Of a stretch of DNA of 54,400 bases, positions 17,135 to 24,897 are shown one piece after another. Numbering within the stretch: position 1 is the stretch's first letter; each line of letters begins with the position of its first letter. The DNA lies in the NCBI GenBank assembly GCA_902490365.1, contig CABUDQ010000007.1, positions 1-54,400 of the forward strand, given 5' to 3'. Below the pieces are notes generated by a model. That model worked only from the letters and a program-made list of their open reading frames with translations. It was not told the origin of the DNA and made no database searches. The position numbers and the translations under genes are program-made. The stretch comes from an uncultured Collinsella sp. GTDB taxonomy: Bacteria > Actinomycetota > Coriobacteriia > Coriobacteriales > Coriobacteriaceae.

Positions 17135-17695
17135 ATGCCTGCACGCCGTAACCGCAATAGCACGCTCCGATGCGATGCCGATCAGATCGAGCGGGAAGCA
17201 AAGCGCTTGGTCGACACGTATTCCGACCTCATCCTTCGATTGTGCTATTCGGCCCTTGGATCCGCTGACGACGCTCAAGACATCTGCCAGGACACGCTGA
17301 TCAAGATTCTCCAACGCACTCAACCGTTCGACTCGCTCGAACACGAACGTGCTTGGGTGATCCGAGTCGCACTGAACGCATGTCGCGATATCGGCCGTAC
17401 GCACGCGAATCACCCGGTTGTCGACCTCGATTCGCTCCCCGATTTCTGCGCACCCGTAACACATACCGAGCAAGAATTCGCGCAACGCGACTGCGCCATT
17501 CTTTCCGCTGTCACGGCCCTGCCTCAAGCACAGCGCATCGCCATCTTTTTGCACTACTACGCAGGCATGAGCATCAGGGAAATCGCAGACGCCGTTCACG
17601 CGACGCCAGCTGCAACCGCCCAGCACCTTAGCCGCGGACGTGCGTCACTTCGGCTTTCCTTGAAAGGAGACCACAATGACTACGAATTCGAATGA
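17135..17695 (+). CDS. ECF-type RNA polymerase sigma factor
   Basis: 186 residues. Region 2 spans about 28-92 (LILRLCYSALGSADDAQDICQDTLIKIL and ERAWVIRVALNACRD) and region 4 about 125-178 (LPQAQRIAIFLHYYAGMSIREIADAVHATPAATAQHLSRGRASLR). Start at 17135 because GGAGGTGA is four bases upstream; the 31 codons before it do not fit. The gene overlaps the next one by 20 bases, the usual layout of an ECF sigma and its membrane-bound partner. It should direct polymerase to a small stress or envelope regulon. Confidence 0.9.
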   Translation: MPARRNRNSTLRCDADQIEREAKRLVDTYSDLILRLCYSALGSADDAQDICQDTLIKILQRTQPFDSLEHERAWVIRVALNACRDIGRTHANHPVVDLDSLPDFCAPVTHTEQEFAQRDCAILSAVTALPQAQRIAIFLHYYAGMSIREIADAVHATPAATAQHLSRGRASLRLSLKGDHNDYEFE

Positions 17696-18806
17696 CTATC
17701 GCCACGCCCTGGAGCACATTTCGTTTACCGATAATGCGAAGCAGCACATGGCAAACTCGATTGCTCAGTCCGTCGCCTCGAGCGATGCGGCGACCGCTCA
17801 AAGCAACTTTAATGGCACGCGACGCAAGCCGCGCATCGCCCGCCATCCCGTAAGAACAGTCGCTCGCATTGCCGCTGTAACGGCAGTCCTCGCTATCGTC
17901 ATTGGAGGCGCTGGCACGGCTATGGCAACAGGCGTCCTGCCGCTTCCTTCTGACATGCTTTCCGACATCTTTGACGGACCTGCTTCTCAAACCGAGATCA
18001 TCGACCGTATTGGCCGGCCCGTCGGTGCTAGCTGCTCCAACAACGGAGTCACCGTGACCGCCGACGCCATCATGGGCGACAAGGATATGGTTACCATCGC
18101 CTATACGCTTACGTTCGACGATCCCGCTGCCCTGAAAAAGCTTTCCGAGCCGGGCGAGAACGGAACTATCGCCGGAAGTGTCGATGGAAACGTATACGTT
18201 GATGGCGAGCATGGCGGCCAAGGCCAATCATGGCTCATTGACAAGAACCCCAATGACTCCAGCATTCAATACTTTGCACAGTTCAGCGTTGAATCACCCG
18301 GCCTTATGGGCAGGACCGTCCGCACGCATATCAACTCTCTCGTTGTGCCACGTGCTGGCAAAGAGCTTCCCGAGTATAAGAAAATACTTACGGGCCCATG
18401 GGATCTTAAGTTCCAGCTGAATTACGAAGATACATCCGTTACGATTCCCGCGCCCAAATCGGTCAACTTTAACGGCACCAAGGCGACGATTCAAGAGGCC
18501 ACCGTATCCTGCGTTGGCGTTTCAGTCCGCTACAACATAGATCGTTCCATCGAACACGACAACAACAGCGGCAAGATGTCTCAAAACATGGAGGAGTCTA
18601 TGGATGCCGTTGGCAACATACCCCTCATCGTGACGTTCAAAGACGGTCATGTTGAGGACGCAACCAGCCACAGCGGCTATTTCGCAAATAAACTGGATAA
18701 CGGCACCACTGATGTCCACAAGACCTGGCCGTTCTCGCAAGTTTGTGACACAGACAAGATTGCAAGCGTACAAATTGGCGATACGGTCATTCCCATGAAT
18801 TCGTAA
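17676..18806 (+). CDS. DUF4179-like membrane protein, likely anti-sigma factor
   Basis: 376 residues. Residues 1-58 are cytoplasmic and would contact the sigma factor; a single hydrophobic segment (about 62-87: VARIAAVTAVLAIVIGGAG) crosses the membrane; the remainder is an extracellular beta-rich domain with features of DUF4179 and its C-terminal partner (GVTVTADAIMGDKDMVTIAYTL). AAGGAG is upstream of the ATG, which lies inside the sigma gene. No RsgI-type cysteine or HExxH motif was seen. By position it should hold the sigma factor inactive until an envelope signal arrives. Confidence 0.75.
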   Translation: MTTNSNDYRHALEHISFTDNAKQHMANSIAQSVASSDAATAQSNFNGTRRKPRIARHPVRTVARIAAVTAVLAIVIGGAGTAMATGVLPLPSDMLSDIFDGPASQTEIIDRIGRPVGASCSNNGVTVTADAIMGDKDMVTIAYTLTFDDPAALKKLSEPGENGTIAGSVDGNVYVDGEHGGQGQSWLIDKNPNDSSIQYFAQFSVESPGLMGRTVRTHINSLVVPRAGKELPEYKKILTGPWDLKFQLNYEDTSVTIPAPKSVNFNGTKATIQEATVSCVGVSVRYNIDRSIEHDNNSGKMSQNMEESMDAVGNIPLIVTFKDGHVEDATSHSGYFANKLDNGTTDVHKTWPFSQVCDTDKIASVQIGDTVIPMNS

Positions 18807-18924
18807 CGCTACGCGGCTCGTATATGCACCCGGTTCCGCACTTCGCGTCTAAAGATGCACTGTCATCGAGCAGCGTGAGCGCAAGGCCGCCCGTATGGTC
18901 GGCTGGGAACACCTCGTTGCGCTA

Positions 18925-18965
18925 AAAACCACCACGAAGGGGACCGGCACCTTTGTGGTGGTTTT
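18925..18965. repeat. GGGGACCGGCACC hairpin repeat (family 3), end of the sigma operon
   Basis: AAAACCACCACGAAGG pairs with CCTTTGTGGTGGTTTT. It can serve as terminator of the sigma operon. The stretch 18807-18924 before it shows nothing else I can name. Confidence 0.85.
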
Positions 18966-18990
18966 GCTGACTCGTCCGACCTGTCCCAAC

Positions 18991-19057
18991 GGTTTGTCTC
19001 AATCTGTAACAGGTAGGGCCCAAATAATCGGTTAGCTGTTACAGATCGAGACAGACC
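18991..19057. repeat. TCTCAATCTGTAACA hairpin (family 1, copy 1)
   Basis: GGTTTGTCTCAATCTGTAACA (in two pieces, arms 18991-19011 and 19037-19057) forms a 21-bp stem with a few wobble or mismatch positions. The apical part starts GGTAGG, as in copy 2. Confidence 0.88.
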
Positions 19058-19073
19058 ACGGATGCTCGGCCGA

Positions 19074-19136
19074 AAATCTCAATCTGTAACAGGTAGGAAC
19101 GATTTTGCCCCTTAGATGTTACAGATTGAGATATTT
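19074..19136. repeat. TCTCAATCTGTAACA hairpin (family 1, copy 2)
   Basis: AAATCTCAATCTGTAACA pairs with TGTTACAGATTGAGATATTT. The apical part contains GGAACGATTTTGCC, comparable with GAACGGTTTTCAGC in copy 4. It ends 22 bp before the leuB remnant stop. Confidence 0.88.
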
Positions 19137-19157
19137 GACAGCTTGAATCGGCATCGC

Positions 19158-19800
19158 CTACAGCGCGGCGACGACCTTGTCGCCCATCGTCGTGGTGCCG
19201 AGGATCTTATCTGCCGGGGTGTTGACATCGGCGATGTCACGGGTGCGCCAGCCCTCGTCGAGCACGCGCGCCACGGCGCTCTCGATCCACGCGGCTTGCT
19301 CGCCCATGTCGAGCGCGTAGGTCAGCAGCATCGCCACCGACAAGATTTGAGCCAGCGGATTGGCCACGCCGAGCCCCGCGATGTCAGGAGCGCTGCCAGC
19401 GCTCGGCCCAAACAGCGATACGCCATCATCCAGCGAGGCAGAGGCAAGCATACCGAGCGATCCGGTAATCTGAGCCGCCTCATCGGACAGGATGTCGCCG
19501 AACATGTTCTCCGTCACCACGACGTCAAAGTCTGCCGGTCGACTGATGAGCTGCATGGCGGCGTTGTCGACGAGCAGGTCCTCAAGCTCCACGTCGGAGT
19601 ACTCCTCGTCTTGCACGCGATGCACGATCTCGCGCCACATGCGGCTCGTCTCCAGCACGTTGCGCTTATCAACGCTCGTCACCTTGCCGCGACGTTTGCG
19701 CGCCGCCTCAAATGCCTGGCGCGCAATGCGCTCAATCTCGTACTCGCGATACTCCATCACGTCGACCGCACGCTGACCGGCCGCACCCGCAGCGCCCGCG
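19158..19800 (-). pseudogene. leuB: 3' remnant of leuB (3-isopropylmalate dehydrogenase), about 60% of the gene
   Basis: The readable part starts around QRAVDVMEYREYEIERIARQ and runs to the natural C-terminus. It keeps KVTSVDKRNVLETSR and NMFGDILSDEAAQITGSLGM, but about 145 N-terminal residues including part of the NAD and substrate pocket are missing. The box normally FEPVHGSAPDIAG reads FGPSAGSAPDIAG, so the conserved Glu and His are lost too. The 5' end joins directly to leuA sequence at about 19775-19803, so the deletion removed the end of leuA, presumably leuC and leuD, and the start of leuB. A 221-codon open frame remains but cannot give a working enzyme. Confidence 0.9.
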
Positions 19801-20364
19801 CAGGTCACGGATGCGGGCGCCAAAATCCCACGGCATGTTGTAGCCCATCGTATCGGGGATGTTCACGACCGTGGCACCGGCCTTTACGGCCGCCTCGATA
19901 ATGCGCACCAGAAACTCCTGATCGGAGCGGCCGGCATCCTCGGCATAAAACTCAACATCGTCAACGAACTTGCGAGCATGTTTGACGGCATGGATCGCTC
20001 ACTCAATTGCCCTTTCCTCAGTCATATGGAGCTTGTCGCGCAGGTGACTGGTGCTCACACCCAGCCCTGTATGGATACGGGGCCTCTGGGCCGTTTTGAG
20101 CGCCTCTGCAGCCACTTCGATATCCCTGTCGACAGCGCGCGTCAGGCCGCATACCGTGCATCGGTCGCCCGCAATCTTGCCAATCTCCTGTACGGAGCGA
20201 AAGTCACCAGGACTCGAGATGGGAAAGCCCGCCTCGATAACGTCCACGTTCATGCGCACCAGCTGGCGGGCGATGAAGAGCTTTTCCTCGGTATTCATGC
20301 TGGCGCCCGGCGACTGCTCACCGTCGCACAGGGTGGCGTCAAAGATTGTGATTTTGCGGCTTAT
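19801..20364 (-). pseudogene. leuA: 5' remnant of leuA (2-isopropylmalate synthase) with lost start codon and in-frame stop
   Basis: Behind CAGGAGGAACAT the codon where ATG is expected is ATA (20362-20364), followed by SRKITIFDATL. The first 120 residues match LeuA (GEQSPGASMNTEEKLFIARQL, DVIEAGFPISSPGDF), but the core box TLRDGEQ reads TLCDGEQ, losing the catalytic arginine. A TGA at 19999-20001 interrupts the frame after TEERAIE; translation beyond it continues as LeuA in the same frame (AIHAVKHARKFVDDVEF, YAEDAGRSDQEFLVRIIEAA, NIPDTMGY) to about 19801, where leuB begins. So start loss, missense, nonsense and truncating deletion are all present. Confidence 0.92.
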
Positions 20365-20430
20365 ATGTTCCTCCTGATTGACCGTTTTATGACAGATGGC
20401 TTTCAGGAGAGAGAGAAGGCCTAGAGATAG

Positions 20431-20488
20431 AAAAATACCCGTGTCGCTCATCACGCCTGAAAGCGGCAGACGATAGCGCACCCGGGTA
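20431..20488 (-). terminator. leu attenuator hairpin
   Basis: On the minus strand TACCCGGGTGCGCT (20488-20475) pairs with AGCGACACGGGTA (20448-20436), followed by TTTTT (20435-20431). It lies about 30-90 bases after the leader peptide stop and about 70 bases before the leuA remnant, the expected place for a transcription attenuator. Confidence 0.8.
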
Positions 20489-20517
20489 CAACAAATCGTT
20501 ATAGCGAGATTACAACC

Positions 20518-20577
20518 CTAGCGCGCTATCCAATCTAGTAGCGCTAGGCCTAGGAGCTGTTGCGTGTTCTTAAACAT
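20518..20577 (-). CDS. leuL: leucine-rich leader peptide of the leu operon
   Basis: A 19-codon frame, MFKNTQQLLGLALLDWIAR, with GGGAG seven to eight bases before the ATG. Five leucines lie within seven residues; one codon is CTC and four are CTA, a codon rare in the GC-rich genes around it. Stalling of ribosomes at these codons when charged tRNA-Leu is scarce would prevent the downstream terminator hairpin from forming. This is the classical design of amino-acid attenuation. The structural genes it would control are dead here. Confidence 0.85.
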   Translation of the reverse strand: MFKNTQQLLGLALLDWIAR

Positions 20578-20602
20578 GTTGGGCTCCCTTCGGCCTCGGG
20601 TA

Positions 20603-20631
20603 GTACTACATCGCGCTAAAGTACAACACAA
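20603..20631 (-). promoter_or_regulatory. putative promoter of the leu leader
   Basis: On the minus strand TTGTGT is followed after 17 bp by TAGTAC, about 25 bp before the leader peptide start. Spacing and position fit; the hexamers are imperfect. Confidence 0.5.
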
Positions 20632-20633
20632 GT

Positions 20634-20673
20634 AAAACCACCACAAGGGTGCCTGTCCCCTTCGTGGTGGTTT
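20634..20673. repeat. GGGGACAGGCACC hairpin repeat (family 3), inverted copy
   Basis: AAAACCACCACAAGG pairs with CCTTCGTGGTGGTTT; read on the minus strand it carries GAAGGGGACAGGCACC, the same sense as the other copies on plus. It sits between the rplA terminator and the leu promoter. Confidence 0.85.
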
Positions 20674-20682
20674 CGTTGACTC

Positions 20683-20726
20683 AAAAGCAAGAGACCCGGT
20701 CCTGCACGAGGCAGAACCGGGTCTCT
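20683..20726 (-). terminator. strong terminator of the secE-nusG-rplKA transcription unit
   Basis: AGAGACCCGGT and ACCGGGTCTCT plus CTGC/GCAG give a 15-16 bp stem; TGCTTTT follows on the minus strand, 40 bp after the rplA stop. Confidence 0.9.
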
Positions 20727-20763
20727 TTAGCAATGCTTGCTTTGCTCAGGCAGTAACTGTTAG

Positions 20764-21471
20764 TTACTCAGCCAGGAAGTCGCGCTGGATAGCGGGATCG
20801 ACCTTGACGCCAGGGCCCATGGTGGAAGACACGGAGATGGACTTGACGTACTTGCCCTTAGCAGAAGAGGGCTTGACGCGCAGGATCTCGGTGTACAGGG
20901 CAGCGTAGTTCTCGACGAGCTGCTGCTCAGAGAAGGACTTCTTGCCCAGGGGCACGTGGCAGATGCCGTAGCGGTCGGCGCGGTACTCAACGCGGCCAGC
21001 CTTGAGCTCGGAGACCATCTTGGCGACGTCCATGGTCACGGTGCCGAGCTTGGGGTTCGGCATGAGGCCACGGGGACCAAGGATCTTACCGATGCGGCCA
21101 ACCTTGGCCATCATGTTCGGCGTAGCGATAGCGGCGTCGAAGTTGATCTCGCCCTTCTGAATCTGGGCGACAAGCTCGTCGGAACCGATGATGTCGGCGC
21201 CGGCAGCCTCAGCCTCGCGGGCCTTCTCGCCCTCGGCGAAGACGGCAACACGAACGGTCTTGCCGGTGCCGTGGGGCAGGGAGATGGAACCACGGATGTT
21301 CTGGTCAGCCTTACGAGTATCGATGCCCAGACGGAAGTGGGCCTCGACGGTCTCGTCGAACTTGGCGGTGTCGAGCTCCTTAATGAGCTTGGCAGCCTGA
21401 AGGGGGGTGTAGAGCGTGGCGCGATCGATCTTCTCGGCAGCGGCGTTATAGCTCTTACCATGCTTAGCCAT
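20764..21471 (-). CDS. rplA: 50S ribosomal protein L1
   Basis: 235 residues, normal length. Recognised by YNAAAEKIDRATLYTPLQAAKLIKEL at the start and the RNA-binding region GPRGLMPNPKLGTVTMDVAKMV. L1 binds 23S rRNA at the mobile stalk and usually represses its own operon. AGGAGG is eight bases before the ATG at 21471; two extra codons upstream are too close to that site. It is the last gene of rplK-rplA; rplJ and rplL, which normally follow, are not here, and the dead leu operon takes their place. Confidence 0.97.
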   Translation of the reverse strand: MAKHGKSYNAAAEKIDRATLYTPLQAAKLIKELDTAKFDETVEAHFRLGIDTRKADQNIRGSISLPHGTGKTVRVAVFAEGEKAREAEAAGADIIGSDELVAQIQKGEINFDAAIATPNMMAKVGRIGKILGPRGLMPNPKLGTVTMDVAKMVSELKAGRVEYRADRYGICHVPLGKKSFSEQQLVENYAALYTEILRVKPSSAKGKYVKSISVSSTMGPGVKVDPAIQRDFLAE

Positions 21472-21588
21472 GTGCATTACCTCCTGTGGTTAAACGGGCG
21501 TGAGCCCTCCCACATCGTATCGTGTGCCCTATTGCACACATTTAACGGGCGCCCAGGTCGGAGCACCCGTCGTTACCATAAGAAATCG

Positions 21589-22017
21589 CTACTCAGCGAT
21601 GGTGACGCCCATGGAACGGGCGGTACCGGCGATAATCTTCTTGGCGGCGTCAATGTCGTTGGCATTGAGGTCCGGCATCTTGATCTCGGCGATCTTGGTG
21701 AGCTGCTCCTGGGAGAGCTGACCAACCTTGTCGGCCTGGGGCTTAGCGGAACCAGACTTGAGGTTCAGCTCCTTCTTGATGAGGTGAGCCGCCGGCGGGG
21801 TCTTGGTGATGAAGGAGAAGGACTTATCCTCGTAGACAGAGATCTCAACGGGGATGATGTCGCCCTTCTTGTCCTGCGTCTCGGCGTTAAAGGCCTGGCA
21901 GAACTGCATGATGTTCACGCCAGCAGCGCCCAGAGCGGGGCCGACGGGAGGAGCGGGGTTAGCTGCACCAGCAGGAATCTGGAGCTTAATGACGTTGGCA
22001 ACCTTCTTCTCAGCCAT
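21589..22017 (-). CDS. rplK: 50S ribosomal protein L11
   Basis: 142 residues. The proline-rich N-terminal domain (IKLQIPAGAANPAPPVGPALGAAGVNIMQFC) and the rRNA-binding C-terminal domain ending in IIAGTARSMGV are clear. L11 forms the GTPase-associated centre with 23S rRNA and is needed for RelA-type stringent signalling. AAAGGA is six or more bases before the chosen ATG. 117 bp separate it from rplA. Confidence 0.97.
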   Translation of the reverse strand: MAEKKVANVIKLQIPAGAANPAPPVGPALGAAGVNIMQFCQAFNAETQDKKGDIIPVEISVYEDKSFSFITKTPPAAHLIKKELNLKSGSAKPQADKVGQLSQEQLTKIAEIKMPDLNANDIDAAKKIIAGTARSMGVTIAE

Positions 22018-22137
22018 GGTCATTCCTTTCGAATCACGAGTGTGAAGTACTTGCTATATCGTAAGCACGCACGTGTTAGAAGCACTCCTGAGATGAGCAG
22101 TCACAGAAGAAGCACGCTCGCGCGAACGGACGAAAAC

Positions 22138-22674
22138 TTAAGCGATGACAGCGACCTGGTTAAAGTCGAGCTCGACCGGCGTCTCGCGGCCAAAGATCAT
22201 CAGCGTGACCTTGAGCTTGCCGGCCTCGGTGTTAACCTCGGAGACCTTGCCATCAAAGTCGGTAAGCGGGCCATCGGTGACGCGGACGGACGTGCCGACC
22301 TGAATATCAACCGAGGTGCGCTTGGGCGAATCGCCCTTACCGGGACGACGAGTCATCTTGTTGTACTCGTCACGGGAAAGCGGAGCGGGCTTGCCGTTGC
22401 CGCCTAGGAAACCGGTGACGCCGGGCGTGTTGCGAACACACGTCCAAGCATCGTCATCCATCTCCATGCGGACCAGGACATAACCCGGGAAGATCTTGGA
22501 ATCCTTGGTCTCGCGCTTGCCACCCTCTTTGATCTCGGTGACGCGCTCCATAGGAATCTCGATATCAAAGATACGGTCCTGCATGCCCATGGTCTCGATG
22601 CGATGCTCGAGATCGGACTTAACGCGGTTCTCGTATCCAGAGTAAGTGTGAACGACGTACCAACGCTTAGACAT
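22138..22674 (-). CDS. nusG: transcription elongation/antitermination factor NusG
   Basis: 178 residues: NGN domain (WYVVHTYSGYENRVKSDLEHRI, IFPGYVLVRMEMDDDAW) and C-terminal KOW domain (VRVTDGPLTDFDGKVSEVN). It binds RNA polymerase to support elongation and links to ribosome or Rho. It follows secE by three bases, the nearly universal secE-nusG pair. Confidence 0.97.
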   Translation of the reverse strand: MSKRWYVVHTYSGYENRVKSDLEHRIETMGMQDRIFDIEIPMERVTEIKEGGKRETKDSKIFPGYVLVRMEMDDDAWTCVRNTPGVTGFLGGNGKPAPLSRDEYNKMTRRPGKGDSPKRTSVDIQVGTSVRVTDGPLTDFDGKVSEVNTEAGKLKVTLMIFGRETPVELDFNQVAVIA

Positions 22675-22677
22675 GGT

Positions 22678-23016
22678 TTAGCCCCTCAATCCAGAGAACA
22701 GAGCAAGAGCCTCGCCAAAGCCAGCATCGAGCAGAGCGATGACGACGCCGACGACGATCAGAGAAGCGCAAACGACGACCGAGTAGTTCACGAGCTCCTT
22801 CTTATCGGGCCACGTGACACGCTTCATCTCGGACTTCACCGAAGCGAAATACTTCTTGGTGCGGGCGAAGAAACCAGGCTTCTCGTTCTTCTTAGACTTC
22901 GCAGCCTTCTCGCTCTTCTTGGCAACGGCCTTCTTGGCCTCAACCTTGGAGTTGGCGGCAGCGTTGTTGGCAGGCGCCTGCTGCTGTGCCTTCTTCTTGT
23001 TCTTCTTGTTGGCCAT
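22678..23016 (-). CDS. secE: preprotein translocase subunit SecE
   Basis: 112 residues: a long Lys/Ala-rich cytoplasmic N-terminus (about 1-48) typical of actinobacterial SecE, then the conserved amphipathic helix (YFASVKSEMKRVTWPDKKELVNYS) and one membrane helix (VVVCASLIVVGVVIALLDAGF). It stabilises SecY in the translocon. GGAGG precedes the ATG by seven bases. It is flanked by tRNA-Trp and nusG. Confidence 0.96.
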   Translation of the reverse strand: MANKKNKKKAQQQAPANNAAANSKVEAKKAVAKKSEKAAKSKKNEKPGFFARTKKYFASVKSEMKRVTWPDKKELVNYSVVVCASLIVVGVVIALLDAGFGEALALFSGLRG

Positions 23017-23055
23017 TTGGGTTACCTCCGCGCAATGCGCTTATACATGAGTAAA

Positions 23056-23083
23056 CCGTAAGCCCCCAAGTGGGAGCTTACGG
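23056..23083 (-). promoter_or_regulatory. hairpin between tRNA-Trp and secE
   Basis: CCGTAAGC(T)CCC and GGG(G)GCTTACGG form a 12-bp stem around ACTT, followed on the minus strand by TTTACTC. The U-tract is poor, so it may be an RNA processing or stability element or a weak terminator between tRNA and mRNA. Confidence 0.55.
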
Positions 23084-23092
23084 AATAATGAC

Positions 23093-23168
23093 TGGCACGC
23101 CAGGAAGGACTCGAACCCTCAACACTCGGTTTTGGAGACCGATGCTCTACCAATTGAACTACTGGCGT
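23093..23168 (-). tRNA. tRNA-Trp (CCA anticodon)
   Basis: Full cloverleaf of 76 nt with encoded CCA. Acceptor arms ACGCCAG/CTGGCGT, T-arm GAGGGTTCGAGTCCTTC, anticodon loop TCTCCAAAA giving CCA. It lies between rpmG and secE in the same direction, a frequent arrangement (tRNA-Trp beside secE). Confidence 0.97.
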
Positions 23169-23181
23169 ATATGACTAGAGA

Positions 23182-23331
23182 CTAGCGAGTCTCTTTGTGC
23201 AGCGTGTGGTGACGGCACCAGGGGCAATACTTCTTGATCTCCATACGATCAGGCATGGTCGACTTGTTCTTGGTGGTCGTATAGTTGCGGCGCTTGCACT
23301 CAGTGCACGCAAGAGTAACTAGAGTACGCAT
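23182..23331 (-). CDS. rpmG: 50S ribosomal protein L33
   Basis: 49 residues, too short for most gene lists. Reads MRTLVTLACTECKRRNYTTT, then KNKSTMPDRMEIKKYCPWCR and HHTLHKETR. The two CxxC pairs (C9/C12 and C36/C39) make this the zinc-binding form of L33. It heads the rpmG-tRNA-Trp-secE-nusG unit, the same order as in Bacillus subtilis without the tRNA. An AAAGG lies ten bases before the ATG. Confidence 0.95.
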   Translation of the reverse strand: MRTLVTLACTECKRRNYTTTKNKSTMPDRMEIKKYCPWCRHHTLHKETR

Positions 23332-23376
23332 GTATCCTGAACCTTTCATTTCCGCCCCGTACGGGCACGAGTTGTT

Positions 23377-23406
23377 ACTTTATCAGCTCCACGTAAGTGC
23401 TGTCAA
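23377..23406 (-). promoter_or_regulatory. promoter of the rpmG-secE-nusG unit
   Basis: TTGACA followed after 18 bp by TAAAGT, 45 bp before rpmG. The -35 lies in GAGGTTTTCGTTGACAGC, an 18-bp sequence repeated exactly at the promoter of the tRNA-Tyr cluster (25230-25247). Confidence 0.75.
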
Positions 23407-23548
23407 CGAAAACCTCGAGTCAATTGGTTCTCGGTGGATCCATTCATATTTGGAACACATCAATGAAGCCATCGAGATCTAATCGACGGTGCATCCAGGA
23501 CCATTATCGATCCTCTCGACACCAGCAACGGCTGAATATCCATTGCAG

Positions 23549-23583
23549 AAAAGAACCCGGCACCCATATAAGTGCCGGGTTCT
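23549..23583 (-). terminator. intrinsic terminator after tuf
   Basis: AGAACCCGGCAC and GTGCCGGGTTCT form a perfect 12-bp stem with an 8-nt loop, followed on the minus strand by TTTT. Confidence 0.93.
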
Positions 23584-23610
23584 CTAAGTCAGCTATATCA
23601 AAGAGCTAAT

Positions 23611-24801
23611 TTACTCAATGATCGTGGAGACGATGCCCGAACCGACGGTGTGGCCACCCTCGCGGATAGCGAAGCGCAGGCCCTCCTCCATGGCGATCGG
23701 GTGGATGAGGTCGCCCTCGATGGTGATGTGGTCACCAGGCATAGCCATCTCGGTGCCCTCGGGGAGCTTGACCGTACCGGTAACGTCGGTGGTACGGAAG
23801 TAGAACTGAGGACGATAACCATCGAAGAACGGGGTGTGACGGCCGCCCTCCTCCTTGGTCAGAACGTAGATCTCACCGGTGAACTTGGTGTGCGGGGTAA
23901 CCGAACCGGGCTTGCAGAGAACCTGGCCACGCTCGATGTCCTCGCGCTTGATGCCGCGGAGCAGCAGACCGACGTTGTCGCCAGCCTCGCAGAAGTCCAT
24001 GGACTTACGGAACATCTCGATACCGGTAACGACGGTGTTCTGGGTATCCTTGATGCCGACGATCTCGACGGGCTCGTTGAGCTTGAGCTCACCGCGCTCG
24101 ACACGGCCGGTAGCAACGGTACCACGGCCGGAGATGGTCATAACGTCCTCAACGGCCATCAGGAACGGGAGGTCGTTGTTACGAGCAGGCGTCGGGATGT
24201 ACTCGTCGACGGCGTTCATGAGCTCGCGGATAGCGTCCATCCACTTGGCGTCGCCCTCGAGAGCGCCCAGAGCGGAACCACGGATGACGGGGATGTCGTC
24301 GCCGGGGAAATCGTACTCGGAGAGGAGCTCACGGGTCTCCATCTCGACGAGGTCGATGAGCTCGTCATCGTCGACCATGTCGCACTTGTTCAGGAAGACG
24401 ACGATGTAAGGAACGCCGACCTGACGGGCGAGCAGGATGTGCTCGCGGGTCTGAGCCATGGGGCCGTCGGTAGCGGCGATGACCAGGATAGCGCCGTCCA
24501 TCTGAGCAGCACCGGAGATCATGTTCTTGACGTAGTCAGCGTGGCCCGGGCAGTCAACGTGAGCGTAGTGACGGGCAGCAGTCTCGTACTCGACGTGGGA
24601 GACGGAGATCGTAATGCCGCGCTCGCGCTCCTCGGGAGCCTTGTCGATGTTCTCGAACGCAGTGAAGTCAGCCTTGCAGCCCTCGGTCTCGGAGAGAACC
24701 TTGGTGATGGCAGCGGTCAGCGTGGTCTTGCCGTGGTCGACGTGACCAATGGTGCCGATGTTAACATGCGGCTTAGTGCGCTCAAACTTCTCTTTGGCCA
24801 T
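23611..24801 (-). CDS. tuf: elongation factor Tu
   Basis: 396 residues, normal length. G1 GHVDHGKTTL at 19-28, switch I with RGITISVSH, G3 DCPGHADY, G4 NKCDMVDD, G5 GSALGALEG; domains II and III complete to VGSGIVSTIIE. EF-Tu delivers aminoacyl-tRNA to the ribosome. AGGAGG precedes the ATG. The gene follows a tRNA-Tyr-Thr-Met cluster in the same direction, resembling the tRNA-tufB operons of enterobacteria. It is not next to fusA here. Confidence 0.98.
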   Translation of the reverse strand: MAKEKFERTKPHVNIGTIGHVDHGKTTLTAAITKVLSETEGCKADFTAFENIDKAPEERERGITISVSHVEYETAARHYAHVDCPGHADYVKNMISGAAQMDGAILVIAATDGPMAQTREHILLARQVGVPYIVVFLNKCDMVDDDELIDLVEMETRELLSEYDFPGDDIPVIRGSALGALEGDAKWMDAIRELMNAVDEYIPTPARNNDLPFLMAVEDVMTISGRGTVATGRVERGELKLNEPVEIVGIKDTQNTVVTGIEMFRKSMDFCEAGDNVGLLLRGIKREDIERGQVLCKPGSVTPHTKFTGEIYVLTKEEGGRHTPFFDGYRPQFYFRTTDVTGTVKLPEGTEMAMPGDHITIEGDLIHPIAMEEGLRFAIREGGHTVGSGIVSTIIE

Positions 24802-24855
24802 AAAGCCCTCCTCTTAACAGGTCGTCCCCGGACGGGACTTTGCCTTTATACCATA

Positions 24856-24886
24856 GTGGCCTCTCAACATACTATTGAGAAGCCAC
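24856..24886 (-). promoter_or_regulatory. hairpin in the tRNA-tuf spacer
   Basis: GTGGC(T)TCTCAA pairs with TTGAGA(G)GCCAC around TAGTATG. It has no U-tract, so it more likely marks RNA processing or a leader structure between the tRNA cluster and tuf mRNA than a terminator. Confidence 0.5.
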
Positions 24887-24897
24887 CGTGTTACCTA

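Noticed and set aside
19116..19901. A 261-codon plus-strand frame over the leu remnants
   Set aside because: It is antisense to the leuB/leuA homology, which reads clearly on the minus strand.
23332..23548. A small gene in the gap between tuf terminator and rpmG
   Set aside because: The short frames there have no ribosome site; the interval is explained by the rpmG promoter.
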